In this document: one piece after another, positions 27,642-36,578 of the stretch | Numbering within the stretch: position 1 is the first letter of the stretch | How the letters are laid out: each line of letters opens with the position of its first letter | Assembly: GCF_937959485.1 (NCBI RefSeq) | Contig: NZ_CALGPY010000014.1 | Coordinates: forward strand, 294,689-358,688 | Source: an uncultured Campylobacter sp. | Lineage (GTDB): Bacteria; Campylobacterota; Campylobacteria; Campylobacterales; Campylobacteraceae | DNA: 64,000 nt | Direction: 5' to 3' | The notes under the pieces: generated by a model | The model's database searches: none | What the model saw: only the letters and a program-made list of their open reading frames with translations | What the model was told of the DNA's origin: nothing | Made by a program: the position numbers and the translations under genes

Positions 27642-28085
27642 ATGGGTGTGCGAGAGCAAATTTTAGAAGACATTAAAACGGCGATGAAGAGCGGCGATCA
27701 CTTCCGCAGAGACAGCTTGCGGATGCTTAACGCCGCGCTTAAGCAGGTTGAGGTGGACGAGCGCATCAGCCTTAGCGACGAGCGCGTCTTTAGCATACTT
27801 CAAAGCGAGATCAAGCGCCGAAACGACTCTGTGGAGCAGTATCGCGCGGGCGGTCGCGAAGATCTGGTGCAAAAAGAGCAGGGTGAGATCGAGATCATCG
27901 CGTCCTATCTGCCAGCGCAGCTAAGCGATGCCGAGCTTGCAGCCGAGGTTAGCTCGCTAATCGCCGAGCTCGGTGCGAGCGGCGCAAAGGATATGGGGCG
28001 CGTGATGAAAGCCGCCAAAGAAGCGCTTGGCTCAAGCGTGGACGGCAAGCGCCTAAGCGAGGCGGTCAAGGCGGCACTGAAGTAG
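27642..28085 (+). CDS. yqeY: YqeY/GatB-tail domain protein
   Basis: A 147-residue protein of the YqeY family, related to the C-terminal tRNA-binding tail of GatB. Conserved features are DSLRMLNAALKQVEVDER near the start, EIEIIASYLPAQLS in the middle and GAKDMGRVMKA towards the end. CAAGGAG precedes the ATG. The exact role is unsettled in the family; tRNA-dependent amidation is the usual guess. It is monocistronic. Confidence 0.88.
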   Translation: MGVREQILEDIKTAMKSGDHFRRDSLRMLNAALKQVEVDERISLSDERVFSILQSEIKRRNDSVEQYRAGGREDLVQKEQGEIEIIASYLPAQLSDAELAAEVSSLIAELGASGAKDMGRVMKAAKEALGSSVDGKRLSEAVKAALK

Positions 28086-28214
28086 CCTGCATTTGAGGCT
28101 AAATTTCGGCTACGGCTAAATTGTATCGACGTAAAATTTCACCGCTGAAATTTTTTGAGATAGAGCTTTGGTTGCGGAATTTATACGCTAATTTAAAATT
28201 TTTAAAGGATCATC

Positions 28215-28847
28215 ATGAAAAAATTTATCGCGGTTTTACTAGCTGTCCTGCTTGTGGGATGCCAGTGCAAACAAAACGTAGTGCCTGGGGCAAATGAAAC
28301 GCCCGAAAAGATTACGGCATTTTTCATAAACGATGGCAAGGAATACATCGTAGGCGAGAAACTCAGCTATGTGCTAACGAACGGTTCGTCGCTTAAGAAT
28401 ATCTCGGAATTTTACGATGGCGGATACGCCAAGGGGCTTAAGCGCGAGTTTGTGCAGATCGAAGTAACCGATGCTAAAAACGGCGAGGTGCGCGGTAGCT
28501 TCAGCGCATTTTTGAATTCCGCAGCCGGTGCAGACGTCGCCAAAATCAAAGCTCTAGCGAACCGCATCGAAATCGATGAGAAAAAAGGCGAGATCGAAGC
28601 TGTTTTCTACTTCCGCGCGCGCGTCGTGCAGATCAAAAATCTGAGCGAAATAATGAAGCCAAGCGATAGGCTGCGCTCCCCGATAGCCGCAAACATCGAG
28701 GTTTTGCCGGAGGGCTGCGAGGGCAACGCCCTGTTGGATACGCTAGGCATCATCGTGGCTATACCAGTGGTAATCGTGGGCGTAGTGCTATTTCTGCCCG
28801 TCGGGGCGATGGAGGCGCTTGCGATGCAGCATAGCTCGCGATCATAA
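28215..28847 (+). CDS. Predicted lipoprotein with C-terminal hydrophobic segment
   Basis: Residues 1-16 form a lipoprotein signal ending in LVGC. The mature part has a second Cys two residues on, a mixed beta domain, and a hydrophobic stretch near residues 178-200 that could be a second membrane anchor. I do not recognise the family. AAAGGATC precedes the ATG. It may be cotranscribed with the next gene, 49 bases away. Function unknown. Confidence 0.7.
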   Translation: MKKFIAVLLAVLLVGCQCKQNVVPGANETPEKITAFFINDGKEYIVGEKLSYVLTNGSSLKNISEFYDGGYAKGLKREFVQIEVTDAKNGEVRGSFSAFLNSAAGADVAKIKALANRIEIDEKKGEIEAVFYFRARVVQIKNLSEIMKPSDRLRSPIAANIEVLPEGCEGNALLDTLGIIVAIPVVIVGVVLFLPVGAMEALAMQHSSRS

Positions 28848-28896
28848 AAGCCGTAAAATTCCGTATCTTGCAGCGAAACTTACAATGTAATGATCG

Positions 28897-29532
28897 ATGA
28901 AGCTCGGCGAAATTTGGTATAACTTAGATCGTAAGTTTGATCTATTTATGATCGCATTTTATTTGGCGGCGATGTGGTACGGATTTCTTTTTAGCTTGAA
29001 TCCTAAAAGCTTAGATGATCTGAAAATCGCAAATGGAATAATCATAGATGTCGGAAGCGATGATGGGCGCGAATATATGCAGATTTTTACGGACGAGCGC
29101 AAATTTATCAAAGTCTTTTTAAATGGCGATACGGATAACTTAACCTCTTTTTATAAAAATAAAATTTTGCTCAATGCAGCAATTGCTGAAGCTAATTTTA
29201 AGCGCTCAGGAGCGGACGAGTGGCAAGGCGTGAATATCAAGCCTTCTATCTCGCTAATCGCATACGAATGGCTGGAAGGCAAGCGAGTTAAAGCTTGGTA
29301 TCAAAGCCGTCCGTTTCCGTTTCAGGGTCGCGGCACGGCGTATCAGGTTTTATTTTTGGATTATAATGCGAGCGTCGATCTTCCGCAGCGCGAGTATCTG
29401 ATGAAATTCAGATATGACAAATACGCTACGACGGATGATAAATTTACGGCTATGGTATTTGGAGCTTTGACACTCATTTTTCTTGCGATTATGGCGGGTA
29501 AATTTTATCAAGCATGGCGCCAACTGCAATAA
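28897..29532 (+). CDS. Two-segment membrane protein of unknown function
   Basis: A 211-residue protein with one hydrophobic segment near the N-terminus (about 15-33) and one near the C-terminus (about 183-200). The middle ~150 residues would then face the periplasm. The central part begins with DGREYMQIFTDERKFIKVFL, which looks like a small beta domain. No family recognised and no strong ribosome binding site. Composition is like the neighbours. Confidence 0.65.
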   Translation: MKLGEIWYNLDRKFDLFMIAFYLAAMWYGFLFSLNPKSLDDLKIANGIIIDVGSDDGREYMQIFTDERKFIKVFLNGDTDNLTSFYKNKILLNAAIAEANFKRSGADEWQGVNIKPSISLIAYEWLEGKRVKAWYQSRPFPFQGRGTAYQVLFLDYNASVDLPQREYLMKFRYDKYATTDDKFTAMVFGALTLIFLAIMAGKFYQAWRQLQ

Positions 29533-29860
29533 ACGTTGCGCCGCGAAATTTTAGCGGCAGCAAGAAAACACGGCGCGCAATATCGATACGAAACACTTTA
29601 AAAGACGCTAGGCTTGCGGCGTGCATTTCATTGCGGATAGCGGCGCAAGCAGGCTAAGTTTACGGCGATAAATTCAGAGCGTCATTAAAATACAGACCGA
29701 AACGAGATTTAAAATTTCGATAAATAGCGTCCGCCGAGTTTTGAAATTTTGCGACCCTAGCTACGCCGGCTAGCGCGAAATTTCAAAATTTCAAAATTTC
29801 AATTTTCGCACTCGTTTAGCAGTATCCATAAATTTTAAGCGCCAAATGGGAGCAAATGGG
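29533..29860. other. 328-base noncoding stretch between convergent genes
   Basis: No gene is visible. The right half is AT-rich and contains several overlapping AAATTTCAAAATTT words. No clear terminator hairpin with a T-run was found. Confidence 0.5.
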
Positions 29861-32107
29861 CTAAAATAGCCCATTTATCAGCCCCTTAATCGCGTCAGAT
29901 TTTTCCTTTTTTGCGTCGTTTTTGCTGCTGTTATCGTCCTTTTTCACACCAAAAAGCTTGTCGATGCCCTTGCCGATCTGCTTGTCGAGCTTGCCCTTTA
30001 GATAATCCGATTGGATATTGTATTTCGGCTCCTTGATCGTGCCGGTGATGTTTATTTCAAGATCGGTCTTTTCGATATTTGCTTTAACCGGCACCGAAAT
30101 CGCGCCCGTTTTGCTATCCAGCGTGCCGCCGGTGACGTTTAGCTTGCTTTTTTGCGCGCTCATATCGGCGTTGAAATTGATTAAATTTTGCTTGATCGTG
30201 CCGTTTACTTTGGCGTCGTTATAGACCTCGCCGCCTAGATCGCGGCCTAAAATTTTGCCGATTTTATCGATCAATCCGCCGCTAGGAAGGCGGCCGTTGT
30301 TGATGATCGCGTCGAATTTGCCGCTGTGCGAGTTTGTATTATACGTAAGATTTGCGTTACCAGTGCCGTCGTAAACGTGGTCGATATTTAGAAGTGTCGT
30401 AAGCTCTTTGACGATAAAATTTTGGATTTTAAAGTTCACTTCATCGCCCGCGATCTGTCCGTTCAGCTCACCGCCCGCGACCTTGGAATTTACGGTCGCA
30501 AACAGGCTCTTGCCGTCGTGCGAAAGCTCACCGGTAGCGGCAATTTTGCCGTTTAGTCTGCGATTTAGAAAAAACTCCAGTCGCTGCAGGCTCGGGATCA
30601 GCAGCGCGTAGTTTGCCTTAAGCGCTTTGTTTTTAAGTTCGTAAGTGCCGTTTAAGCTCTGAAGCTGCGCCAGATCGGAGTTCGCGCTTGCGCTAAAGGT
30701 CGCGACGGAGTTTTTGATATTTGTCTGCGCCTGCGCGTCCGCTTTTAGATCATTCGGGAAGTTCTTGCCCGTCGCGCCGTCTAAAAATTTCTTAAAAATC
30801 ACGCCGTTAGCGAGCGAAATTTGCGCCGTACCGTTGATACCGTCCTTTAAGCTTAACTTCGCATCGCCGTTTATCGCGCCGTTTCCGATCGCATTGCCAT
30901 AAAACAGAGCCGAAAGCACAGCCAGATTTAGATTGCTCGCCTTAAGCTTCAGATCGCTTAAATTTCCGCTCGCATTCAGGTTGCCGCCCATCGCGTTTAG
31001 ATTTAAGCTTAGATTTTTAAGCTCATTTTGCGCTAGAGCTGCGCTAAGCTCGCCGTTTGCTTTGCCTTGCAGCTTCACTCCCAGGACGTTTTGCAGCGCG
31101 GCTAGATCGTTTGCGTTTAGCTTTGCGGACAGCTCGCCGTTTTTGTTTTTAAGATCGTATTTAGCCTCCGCATCCGCTTTAAGCGCGTCTTTAAACGCTG
31201 AAATTTGCGAGTTTGAAAGCTCAAGCGTAGAAAAATCGGTCTTTAAATTTCCGTTTGCTTTAACGTCGCCAGAAATTTTGCGCCCGATAAGGCTTTCGAG
31301 CTTCGCTAGATCCGGTAAATTTAGATTAAAATCGGAATTTAAAGTTTTGCTTTTCAGATCAAATTCCGACTTTTCGGCGCTGATCTTGCCTAGCGTCGAA
31401 TCGATCTTACTTGCTGCTCGCAGGACGTCATTTTGCGCCGTAATGTCCGAGTTTAGCGTGATCTGCACGCCCTTTGGGATGGAGATATTCATATCTTTAA
31501 ACGCAGATTCGTTTAGGATCAAATTTGAACTCTTGACGCTCGCGTTGCCCTCTGCGCCGCCGCTGCTAGCCTTGATGTCTGAGAGAATGTCGATATTTCC
31601 TTTGGCGTAGATCGGCAGAGAGGCCACGGCAAGGGCTTTTTCGACGTTTAAGCCCTTAGCGTCGATTTGCAGATCAAGCGGACTAAGGTCTTTTAAATTT
31701 GCTAAAAATTTTACGTTGCTATCAAAAATCCGCCCGCTGCCGTTGACGCCGAATTTGCCAAGATCGCCTAAAATTTGCCCTTTGAGGCTTAGCCCTTCAC
31801 TCGTTTTGATGCCGAGCTTGGCTAGATCGTGCGCGTTTGCGTCGTAGTTAAGATCGAAAGAGCGCGCAAAAAGCGAGTATTTGCCCTTTACGTTTACATT
31901 TGCAGCGTCATTTACGTTAGCGCTGATGTCCAGATCGCCGAAATTTAGATCGAATTTCTCAAGTTTCACGTCAAGGCCGCTTTTTTCTTTGATCAAATTT
32001 TCTATATAAGGCTTAGCAAGATTGTTGCCAAAATCGCTGAAAAATATGCAGCCCGCGCCTACGATAAGCAGGATTAAAATTCCTGCGATTATGCCGAAAA
32101 TTTTCAT
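29861..32107 (-). CDS. AsmA-like envelope protein
   Basis: An N-terminal membrane segment (about 3-24) anchors a long periplasmic domain built from repeated beta strands. The final ~170 residues match the AsmA-like C-terminal region in style: GNANLTYNTNSHSGKFDA, then GGLIDKIGKILGRDLGGEVYNDAKVNGTIKQNLINF-type strands. AsmA-family proteins (AsmA, TamB, YhdP) are thought to form lipid-transfer or outer-membrane assembly bridges. Composition is extremely Asn/Lys/Leu-rich, with many short NLN and ANG words. At 748 residues it is similar to other epsilonproteobacterial AsmA-like proteins. The ATG at 32107 is preceded by AAGGGG. Monocistronic. Confidence 0.75.
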   Translation of the reverse strand: MKIFGIIAGILILLIVGAGCIFFSDFGNNLAKPYIENLIKEKSGLDVKLEKFDLNFGDLDISANVNDAANVNVKGKYSLFARSFDLNYDANAHDLAKLGIKTSEGLSLKGQILGDLGKFGVNGSGRIFDSNVKFLANLKDLSPLDLQIDAKGLNVEKALAVASLPIYAKGNIDILSDIKASSGGAEGNASVKSSNLILNESAFKDMNISIPKGVQITLNSDITAQNDVLRAASKIDSTLGKISAEKSEFDLKSKTLNSDFNLNLPDLAKLESLIGRKISGDVKANGNLKTDFSTLELSNSQISAFKDALKADAEAKYDLKNKNGELSAKLNANDLAALQNVLGVKLQGKANGELSAALAQNELKNLSLNLNAMGGNLNASGNLSDLKLKASNLNLAVLSALFYGNAIGNGAINGDAKLSLKDGINGTAQISLANGVIFKKFLDGATGKNFPNDLKADAQAQTNIKNSVATFSASANSDLAQLQSLNGTYELKNKALKANYALLIPSLQRLEFFLNRRLNGKIAATGELSHDGKSLFATVNSKVAGGELNGQIAGDEVNFKIQNFIVKELTTLLNIDHVYDGTGNANLTYNTNSHSGKFDAIINNGRLPSGGLIDKIGKILGRDLGGEVYNDAKVNGTIKQNLINFNADMSAQKSKLNVTGGTLDSKTGAISVPVKANIEKTDLEINITGTIKEPKYNIQSDYLKGKLDKQIGKGIDKLFGVKKDDNSSKNDAKKEKSDAIKGLINGLF

Positions 32108-32222
32108 TTCGTCCCCTTAAAATTTAAAATTTGAGGGTATTATAGCCCTTAAAATTTAACGTTTGAAATCTCAATACTTGAGTTTAAATCACTAAAGTTT
32201 TATAAAAATTTTTCATAAACTA

Positions 32223-32251
32223 TTGACAAGATTTTAAATTTTGCATATAAT
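32223..32251 (+). promoter_or_regulatory. Sigma-70 promoter of groESL
   Basis: TTGACA (32223-32228) and TATAAT (32246-32251) are separated by 17 bases: both hexamers match consensus exactly, unusual in Campylobacter, where the -35 is usually absent. Confidence 0.85.
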
Positions 32252-32252
32252 C

Positions 32253-32279
32253 TTAGCACTCAAACACATTGAGTGCTAA
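32253..32279 (+). promoter_or_regulatory. CIRCE operator (HrcA binding site)
   Basis: A perfect inverted repeat TTAGCACTC, nine bases, GAGTGCTAA. It starts one base after the -10, so HrcA bound here would block the groESL promoter and release on heat stress. The hrcA gene is not in this window. Confidence 0.95.
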
Positions 32280-32312
32280 TTTTAGAAATCACAAATCAAA
32301 GAAAGGACTGAA

Positions 32313-32576
32313 ATGAAATTTCAACCACTTGGCAAGCGCGTTCTAATAGAGCGCGAGGAGGAAACAAAAAAGACCGCTTCGGGCATCATCATCCCCGACA
32401 ATGCTTCAAAAGAGAAGCCTTCGACCGGCAAAATCGTAGCCGTCGGCAGCGAATGTGAAGGCGTCAAAAATGGCGATACCGTAGCGTTTGCAAAATACGC
32501 AGGTAGCGAGATCAGCTTAGACGATAAGAAATTTCTTATCTTAAATTTAGAAGATGTTTTAGGCATAATTAAATAA
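32313..32576 (+). CDS. groES: Co-chaperonin GroES
   Basis: The 10-kDa lid of the GroEL folding chamber. The start FQPLGKRVLIEREEE, the mobile loop region KTASGIIIPDNASKEKPSTG and the length of 87 residues are typical. GAAAGGAC precedes the ATG. It is the first gene of the CIRCE-controlled operon and 12 bases before groEL. Confidence 0.97.
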   Translation: MKFQPLGKRVLIEREEETKKTASGIIIPDNASKEKPSTGKIVAVGSECEGVKNGDTVAFAKYAGSEISLDDKKFLILNLEDVLGIIK

Positions 32577-32588
32577 AAAGGATTGAAA

Positions 32589-34226
32589 ATGGCAAAAGAG
32601 ATTATTTTTTCAGACGACGCAAGAAACAAGCTTTACGCGGGCGTTAGAAAGCTAAACGACGCGGTAAAAGTTACGATGGGACCTCGCGGTCGCAATGTCT
32701 TAATCCAAAAAAGCTTCGGCGCTCCGGCGATCACAAAAGACGGCGTAACCGTCGCTAAAGAGATTGAGCTAAAAGATACGCTAGAGAATATGGGCGCTTC
32801 CTTGGTGCGCGAAGTAGCGAGCAAAACTAACGATCAAGCAGGCGACGGCACTACGACTGCGACCGTACTAGCTCACGCGATCTTTAAAGAGGGTCTACGC
32901 AACGTAACTGCGGGCGCAAATCCGATCGAAGTTAAGCGCGGTATGGATAAATTTAGCGCTGCGGTTATTGAGGAGCTAAAAAAATCATCCAAAAAAGTAA
33001 GTGTCAAAAAAGAGATCGCTCAGGTCGCTACGATCTCTGCCAATAACGACAGCGCGGTGGGCGATCTGATCGCAGACGCTATGGAAAGAGTCGGCAAGGA
33101 CGGCGTCATAACCGTTGAAGAGGCGAAATCTATCAACGATGAGTTAAACGTAGTCGAGGGAATGCAGTTTGACCGCGGCTATCTAAGCCCATATTTCATT
33201 ACAAATGCCGAGAAAATGCTAGTTGAGCTAAGCTCGCCGCTAGTGCTTCTATTTGACAAAAAAATTACAAATTTAAAAGACCTATTACCGGTTTTGGAGC
33301 AGGTTCAAAAAAGCGGCAAACCGCTTCTAATCATCGCCGAGGATATCGAGGGCGAGGCACTTGCGACCTTGGTCGTAAATAAACTTCGCGGCGTGCTAAA
33401 TATCTCCGCGGTCAAGGCTCCGGGATTTGGCGATCGCAGAAAGGCGATGCTTGAAGATATCGCGATTTTAACGGGCGGCACCGTCATCAGCGAGGAGCTT
33501 GGCAGAACGCTAGAAAGTGCTTCTATGGCCGATCTTGGACAAGCTGAGCGCATCGTGATCGACAAAGATAACACCACTATCGTAGGCGGCGCGGGCAAGA
33601 AAAAAGATATCGACGCGCGCGTTTTGCAGATCAAAGCTCAAATCGCCGAGACTACGAGTGATTACGACAAAGAGAAGCTTCAAGAGCGCATGGCTAAGCT
33701 TAGCGGCGGCGTTGCGGTTATCAAGGTGGGCGCTGCGACCGAAACCGAGATGAAAGAGAAAAAAGACCGCGTGGACGATGCTCTAAACGCAACCAAAGCA
33801 GCCGTAGACGAGGGTATCGTAATCGGCGGCGGCGCTGCGCTAATCAGAGCTGGACTTAGCGTAAAGCTAGCTCTAAGCGGCGACGAGCTTATCGGCGCAG
33901 ATATCGTTAAGCGCGCGCTTTTCGCTCCGCTTCGCCAGATCGCCGAGAATGCGGGATTTGACGCGGGTGTCGTAGCTAATAAGGTCGAGCAAGGCTCAGA
34001 TAAAAAATTTGGCTTCAACGCCGCAAATGGCGAGTACGTCAATATGTTTGACGCAGGTATCATCGATCCGGTCAAAGTCGAGCGCATTGCGCTTCAAAAT
34101 GCGGTCTCCGTAGCAAGCCTGCTTCTAACGACCGAAGCGACCGTCAGCGAGATCAAAGAGGAGAAACCTGCAATGCCTCCAATGCCTGATATGGGCGGAA
34201 TGGGCGGCATGGGCGGAATGATGTAG
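32589..34226 (+). CDS. groEL: Chaperonin GroEL
   Basis: The 60-kDa ATP-dependent folding chamber. Conserved features are MGPRGRNVLIQKSFG, the ATP loop DGTTTATVLA, and the C-terminal Gly-Met tail (MPDMGGMGGMGGMM). The true start is the ATG at 32589 after AAGGA; an in-frame TTG two codons upstream at 32583 abuts that site and is rejected. The product is 545 residues. Codons here are strongly biased, as expected for a highly expressed gene. Confidence 0.97.
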   Translation: MAKEIIFSDDARNKLYAGVRKLNDAVKVTMGPRGRNVLIQKSFGAPAITKDGVTVAKEIELKDTLENMGASLVREVASKTNDQAGDGTTTATVLAHAIFKEGLRNVTAGANPIEVKRGMDKFSAAVIEELKKSSKKVSVKKEIAQVATISANNDSAVGDLIADAMERVGKDGVITVEEAKSINDELNVVEGMQFDRGYLSPYFITNAEKMLVELSSPLVLLFDKKITNLKDLLPVLEQVQKSGKPLLIIAEDIEGEALATLVVNKLRGVLNISAVKAPGFGDRRKAMLEDIAILTGGTVISEELGRTLESASMADLGQAERIVIDKDNTTIVGGAGKKKDIDARVLQIKAQIAETTSDYDKEKLQERMAKLSGGVAVIKVGAATETEMKEKKDRVDDALNATKAAVDEGIVIGGGAALIRAGLSVKLALSGDELIGADIVKRALFAPLRQIAENAGFDAGVVANKVEQGSDKKFGFNAANGEYVNMFDAGIIDPVKVERIALQNAVSVASLLLTTEATVSEIKEEKPAMPPMPDMGGMGGMGGMM

Positions 34227-34822
34227 TCCCATAGGAGCGTCATTCGGCGCTCCTATACGCCTTGCTGTGGCGCTGTGAGATTTTGCAGCGTTCCGCAATG
34301 CCTTATGTGCGGCGATATTGTAGCTACACGCCGCTAAAATGATATGTGCCGCGTTTTAGATACGTCTGAAGCGCGGCGATTTATTATGAATTAACGATTA
34401 AGTGGTGTGATTTTTAGTCACTGCATGATCTTATAAATTTCGTATCTCACCGCAAATTTACGGTTTTGCCGCATTATCCTTTAAATTTAAAAACTTTATT
34501 TGAGCTTGCTTTTTTCCTTAAATTCTGACTTGCCACTCAAAATTTAAGCGCAGAATTCTAAAACTTTAAAATTTTCAGCTATCCCACCTAAACGCTTACA
34601 AGATAAAATTTTTTCGTGGCGTCATATTTTTAGTGTGATAAAATTCTATTGCCAAACAGAATCCTAGCTGCGGAATTTTTAAAGCTTAGCCTTTATTCGG
34701 GCTTTTGTTTGGCGATACGGCTTTGAATTAGAGCTGAAATTTTATAGCCTCACTCATTAAATTTAACGCGGCTTAATCTAAGCTTTGCTAAATTTCGCCT
34801 AAAATCCATTGAAAGGAAAACG
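34227..34822 (+). other. 596-base noncoding stretch after groEL
   Basis: Apart from the hairpin at its start, no gene is visible. The stretch is AT-rich towards the right, with many RAATTY hexamers. The ribosome binding site AAAGGAAAA of the next gene is at its end. Confidence 0.5.
34231..34256 (+). terminator. Hairpin after groEL, likely terminator
   Basis: ATAGGAGCG and CGCTCCTAT form a perfect 9-bp stem with an 8-base loop five bases after the groEL stop. No T-run follows, so it may act as an mRNA 3' stabiliser as much as a terminator. Confidence 0.65.
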
Positions 34823-35887
34823 ATGAAAAATTTAGCTCGTATCTTTTTAATCGCGTTCATTTTGGCGAGCTTCTCTAGCGTTTTTGCCGCGGAGCAAAGC
34901 CACAAATCGCCCGCCGCGTTGCAAAACTATAAATCTAAAATTTCATCTCAAAATCTGCGAGCCAAAGATCATCCGAGTAAAAATACCTCGGTAAAATCCT
35001 CTGCCGAGCCGCATGCTAAAAAACCTGCAAATGCTAAAAGCCTTTCAAATCCCAAGTTCATAAAAAATACGCGTGCGTCTAGGAATTTCGCTAAAAATTC
35101 CACGCAAAAAAGTGTGAAAAATTTTACTAAAAATTCTGGGCAAAATTTCGCATCGCATTCTGCGAGAAATAAAGCATCTATGAGCCCAGCTAATCAATCA
35201 GGCAGTCAGAATGGAGCTAGCAAGAGCCTAGTCGCGACGCTGATGCGTTTGCCAAAGACTCGTATTTATGAGGATGAGGCGTCAAGCGCTCACGATACGG
35301 AGCAAACTTACAGAGGCGCAGATATGCGGAGAAGCGTAAGCGCGCAAACTCACGGAGGCGCGGATGATCAGACCGGCAAAACCGTAGACACACAAGCTCG
35401 CAAATTAACGACGACTCGAATTGCACAGCCGCAAGCTCTCCGCGTCTATAGTGCAACTCGTTCTAGCGCTATGGGGCATGCAGCTGCATCTCATTCGAGC
35501 GCCACGAAATATACGGCTCGTCAAAATGCCCGCGCGCCCTATCTTCCCACATCTGCTCGCTCTAGCCGTGCGATAGGGCGCCCTAGCGGTAGCGCGCTTG
35601 GTAAGATGTCGTCGCCAAAGCGGGGTAATGCGCTAGGACAAGGTGCCGCGATGCGTTATGATGAGCGTTGGGCGAAGCCCGCTCCACAGCCTTATGAGCC
35701 TGCGCCTGAGACCGAGAAAAAGCGCGGGCTGATATTTTCGTCGCAGTGGGGCCCCGCCGCGCCGAAAAGCAAGTGGCAGCAGCACGAAGCCCCGACGGAT
35801 GACGCTTCGTCGCGCAATGAGTCGGTGATGGATATGCTGCAGGATAAGATGAGCAGGGTCAAGGTGAATATGGAGCTGGTGCGCTAG
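34823..35887 (+). CDS. Secreted, basic, low-complexity Ser/Lys/Arg/Asn-rich protein
   Basis: Residues 1-23 are a clear signal peptide ending VFAAE. The remaining ~330 residues are dominated by Ser, Lys, Arg, Asn and Ala with few hydrophobic residues, and so are likely disordered and strongly positive. KNFTKNSGQNF-like words recur near residues 85-120. A more ordered end (LIFSSQWGPAAPKSKWQ, then MLQDKMSRVKVNMELVR) could be a functional tail. No family recognised. GAAAGGAAAA precedes the ATG, and no partner gene is adjacent. It might bind an anionic surface such as LPS or nucleic acid; that is only inferred from charge. Confidence 0.65.
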   Translation: MKNLARIFLIAFILASFSSVFAAEQSHKSPAALQNYKSKISSQNLRAKDHPSKNTSVKSSAEPHAKKPANAKSLSNPKFIKNTRASRNFAKNSTQKSVKNFTKNSGQNFASHSARNKASMSPANQSGSQNGASKSLVATLMRLPKTRIYEDEASSAHDTEQTYRGADMRRSVSAQTHGGADDQTGKTVDTQARKLTTTRIAQPQALRVYSATRSSAMGHAAASHSSATKYTARQNARAPYLPTSARSSRAIGRPSGSALGKMSSPKRGNALGQGAAMRYDERWAKPAPQPYEPAPETEKKRGLIFSSQWGPAAPKSKWQQHEAPTDDASSRNESVMDMLQDKMSRVKVNMELVR

Positions 35888-36216
35888 CCTAGGCGGCACG
35901 CCGACGCAATTTCATATACTTGGGCGGATCAATTTCGCTGCCTATGTAAGATCGCGATACGGGCGCTTGCATTGCAAAAACACGAACGGCTGACGTTTTT
36001 TCGGCTTTGCCGCCGTGCGAAAAATGCCCTACTGCTGCAATTAAAGATAAAATTTTCATATTTCATCCATGCGCTTTGAAATTTCACGGCTGCATGCCGC
36101 GCTGCTAGGATAAACCAGACTGCACTAGTTTTGCGCGAGCGGGCACTGCGACGATACTGCAAGTAAAATTTCGCCGAAATTTCAAGAGCTTAATTTCGTA
36201 ATTTTATGTCGAGAAC

Positions 36217-36370
36217 TTCGCTTGCCTAGCCTACTAAATTCGCGGAATTTTGCTTGGCTACGTGGTTTATTAAATTTCGCTTGCCTGCCAAGTTTGCGAA
36301 ATTTTGCTTGGCTGCGTGGTTTGATAAATTTTACTTGCCATCAAATTTTGTAGAGTTTCGCTTGCTACTG
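36217..36370 (+). repeat. Degenerate tandem repeat, unit about 55-60 bp
   Basis: TTCGCTTGCC-like words start near 36217, 36276, 36330 and 36357. Between them GAAATTTTGCTTGGCT.CGTGGTTT occurs twice (around 36245 and 36299). The units differ by substitutions and small length changes. Confidence 0.6.
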
Positions 36371-36538
36371 GAATTTTTAGAATTTTATTAGATGGCGGAA
36401 TTTTATAGACTCTATTCACTCAAATTTCGCGGCGAAATGAAATTTTTTGCAAGCGCGAAAGTAAAATTTAGTGGGTAAAATCCTGCAGGCGAAATTCTAC
36501 GGCGGCTAGCGAGCGCGAATTATTAAATTTTAACCCCG

Positions 36539-36551
36539 TTTTGAATAAAAT
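36539..36551 (+). promoter_or_regulatory. -10 promoter for ispG
   Basis: TTTTGAATAAAAT has the T-run, TG and TAAAAT layout, about 28 bases before the ispG start. Confidence 0.45.
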
Positions 36552-36578
36552 AGCGCAAAAAATTCTAAAGGCTTAAAT

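Larger units (their letters stand above)
35888..36578. other. 691-base noncoding stretch with degenerate tandem repeats
   Basis: Short frames (for example 35929-36162 minus) do not look like proteins. The stretch from 36217 holds degenerate tandem repeats, and RAATTY hexamers are dense after 36160. The ispG promoter is at the right edge. Confidence 0.55.

Noticed and set aside
30933..31610. 225-codon plus-strand frame opposite the AsmA-like gene
   Set aside because: Repetitive Ser/Phe/Leu composition is the mirror of the repetitive AsmA-like coding sequence; no start signal.
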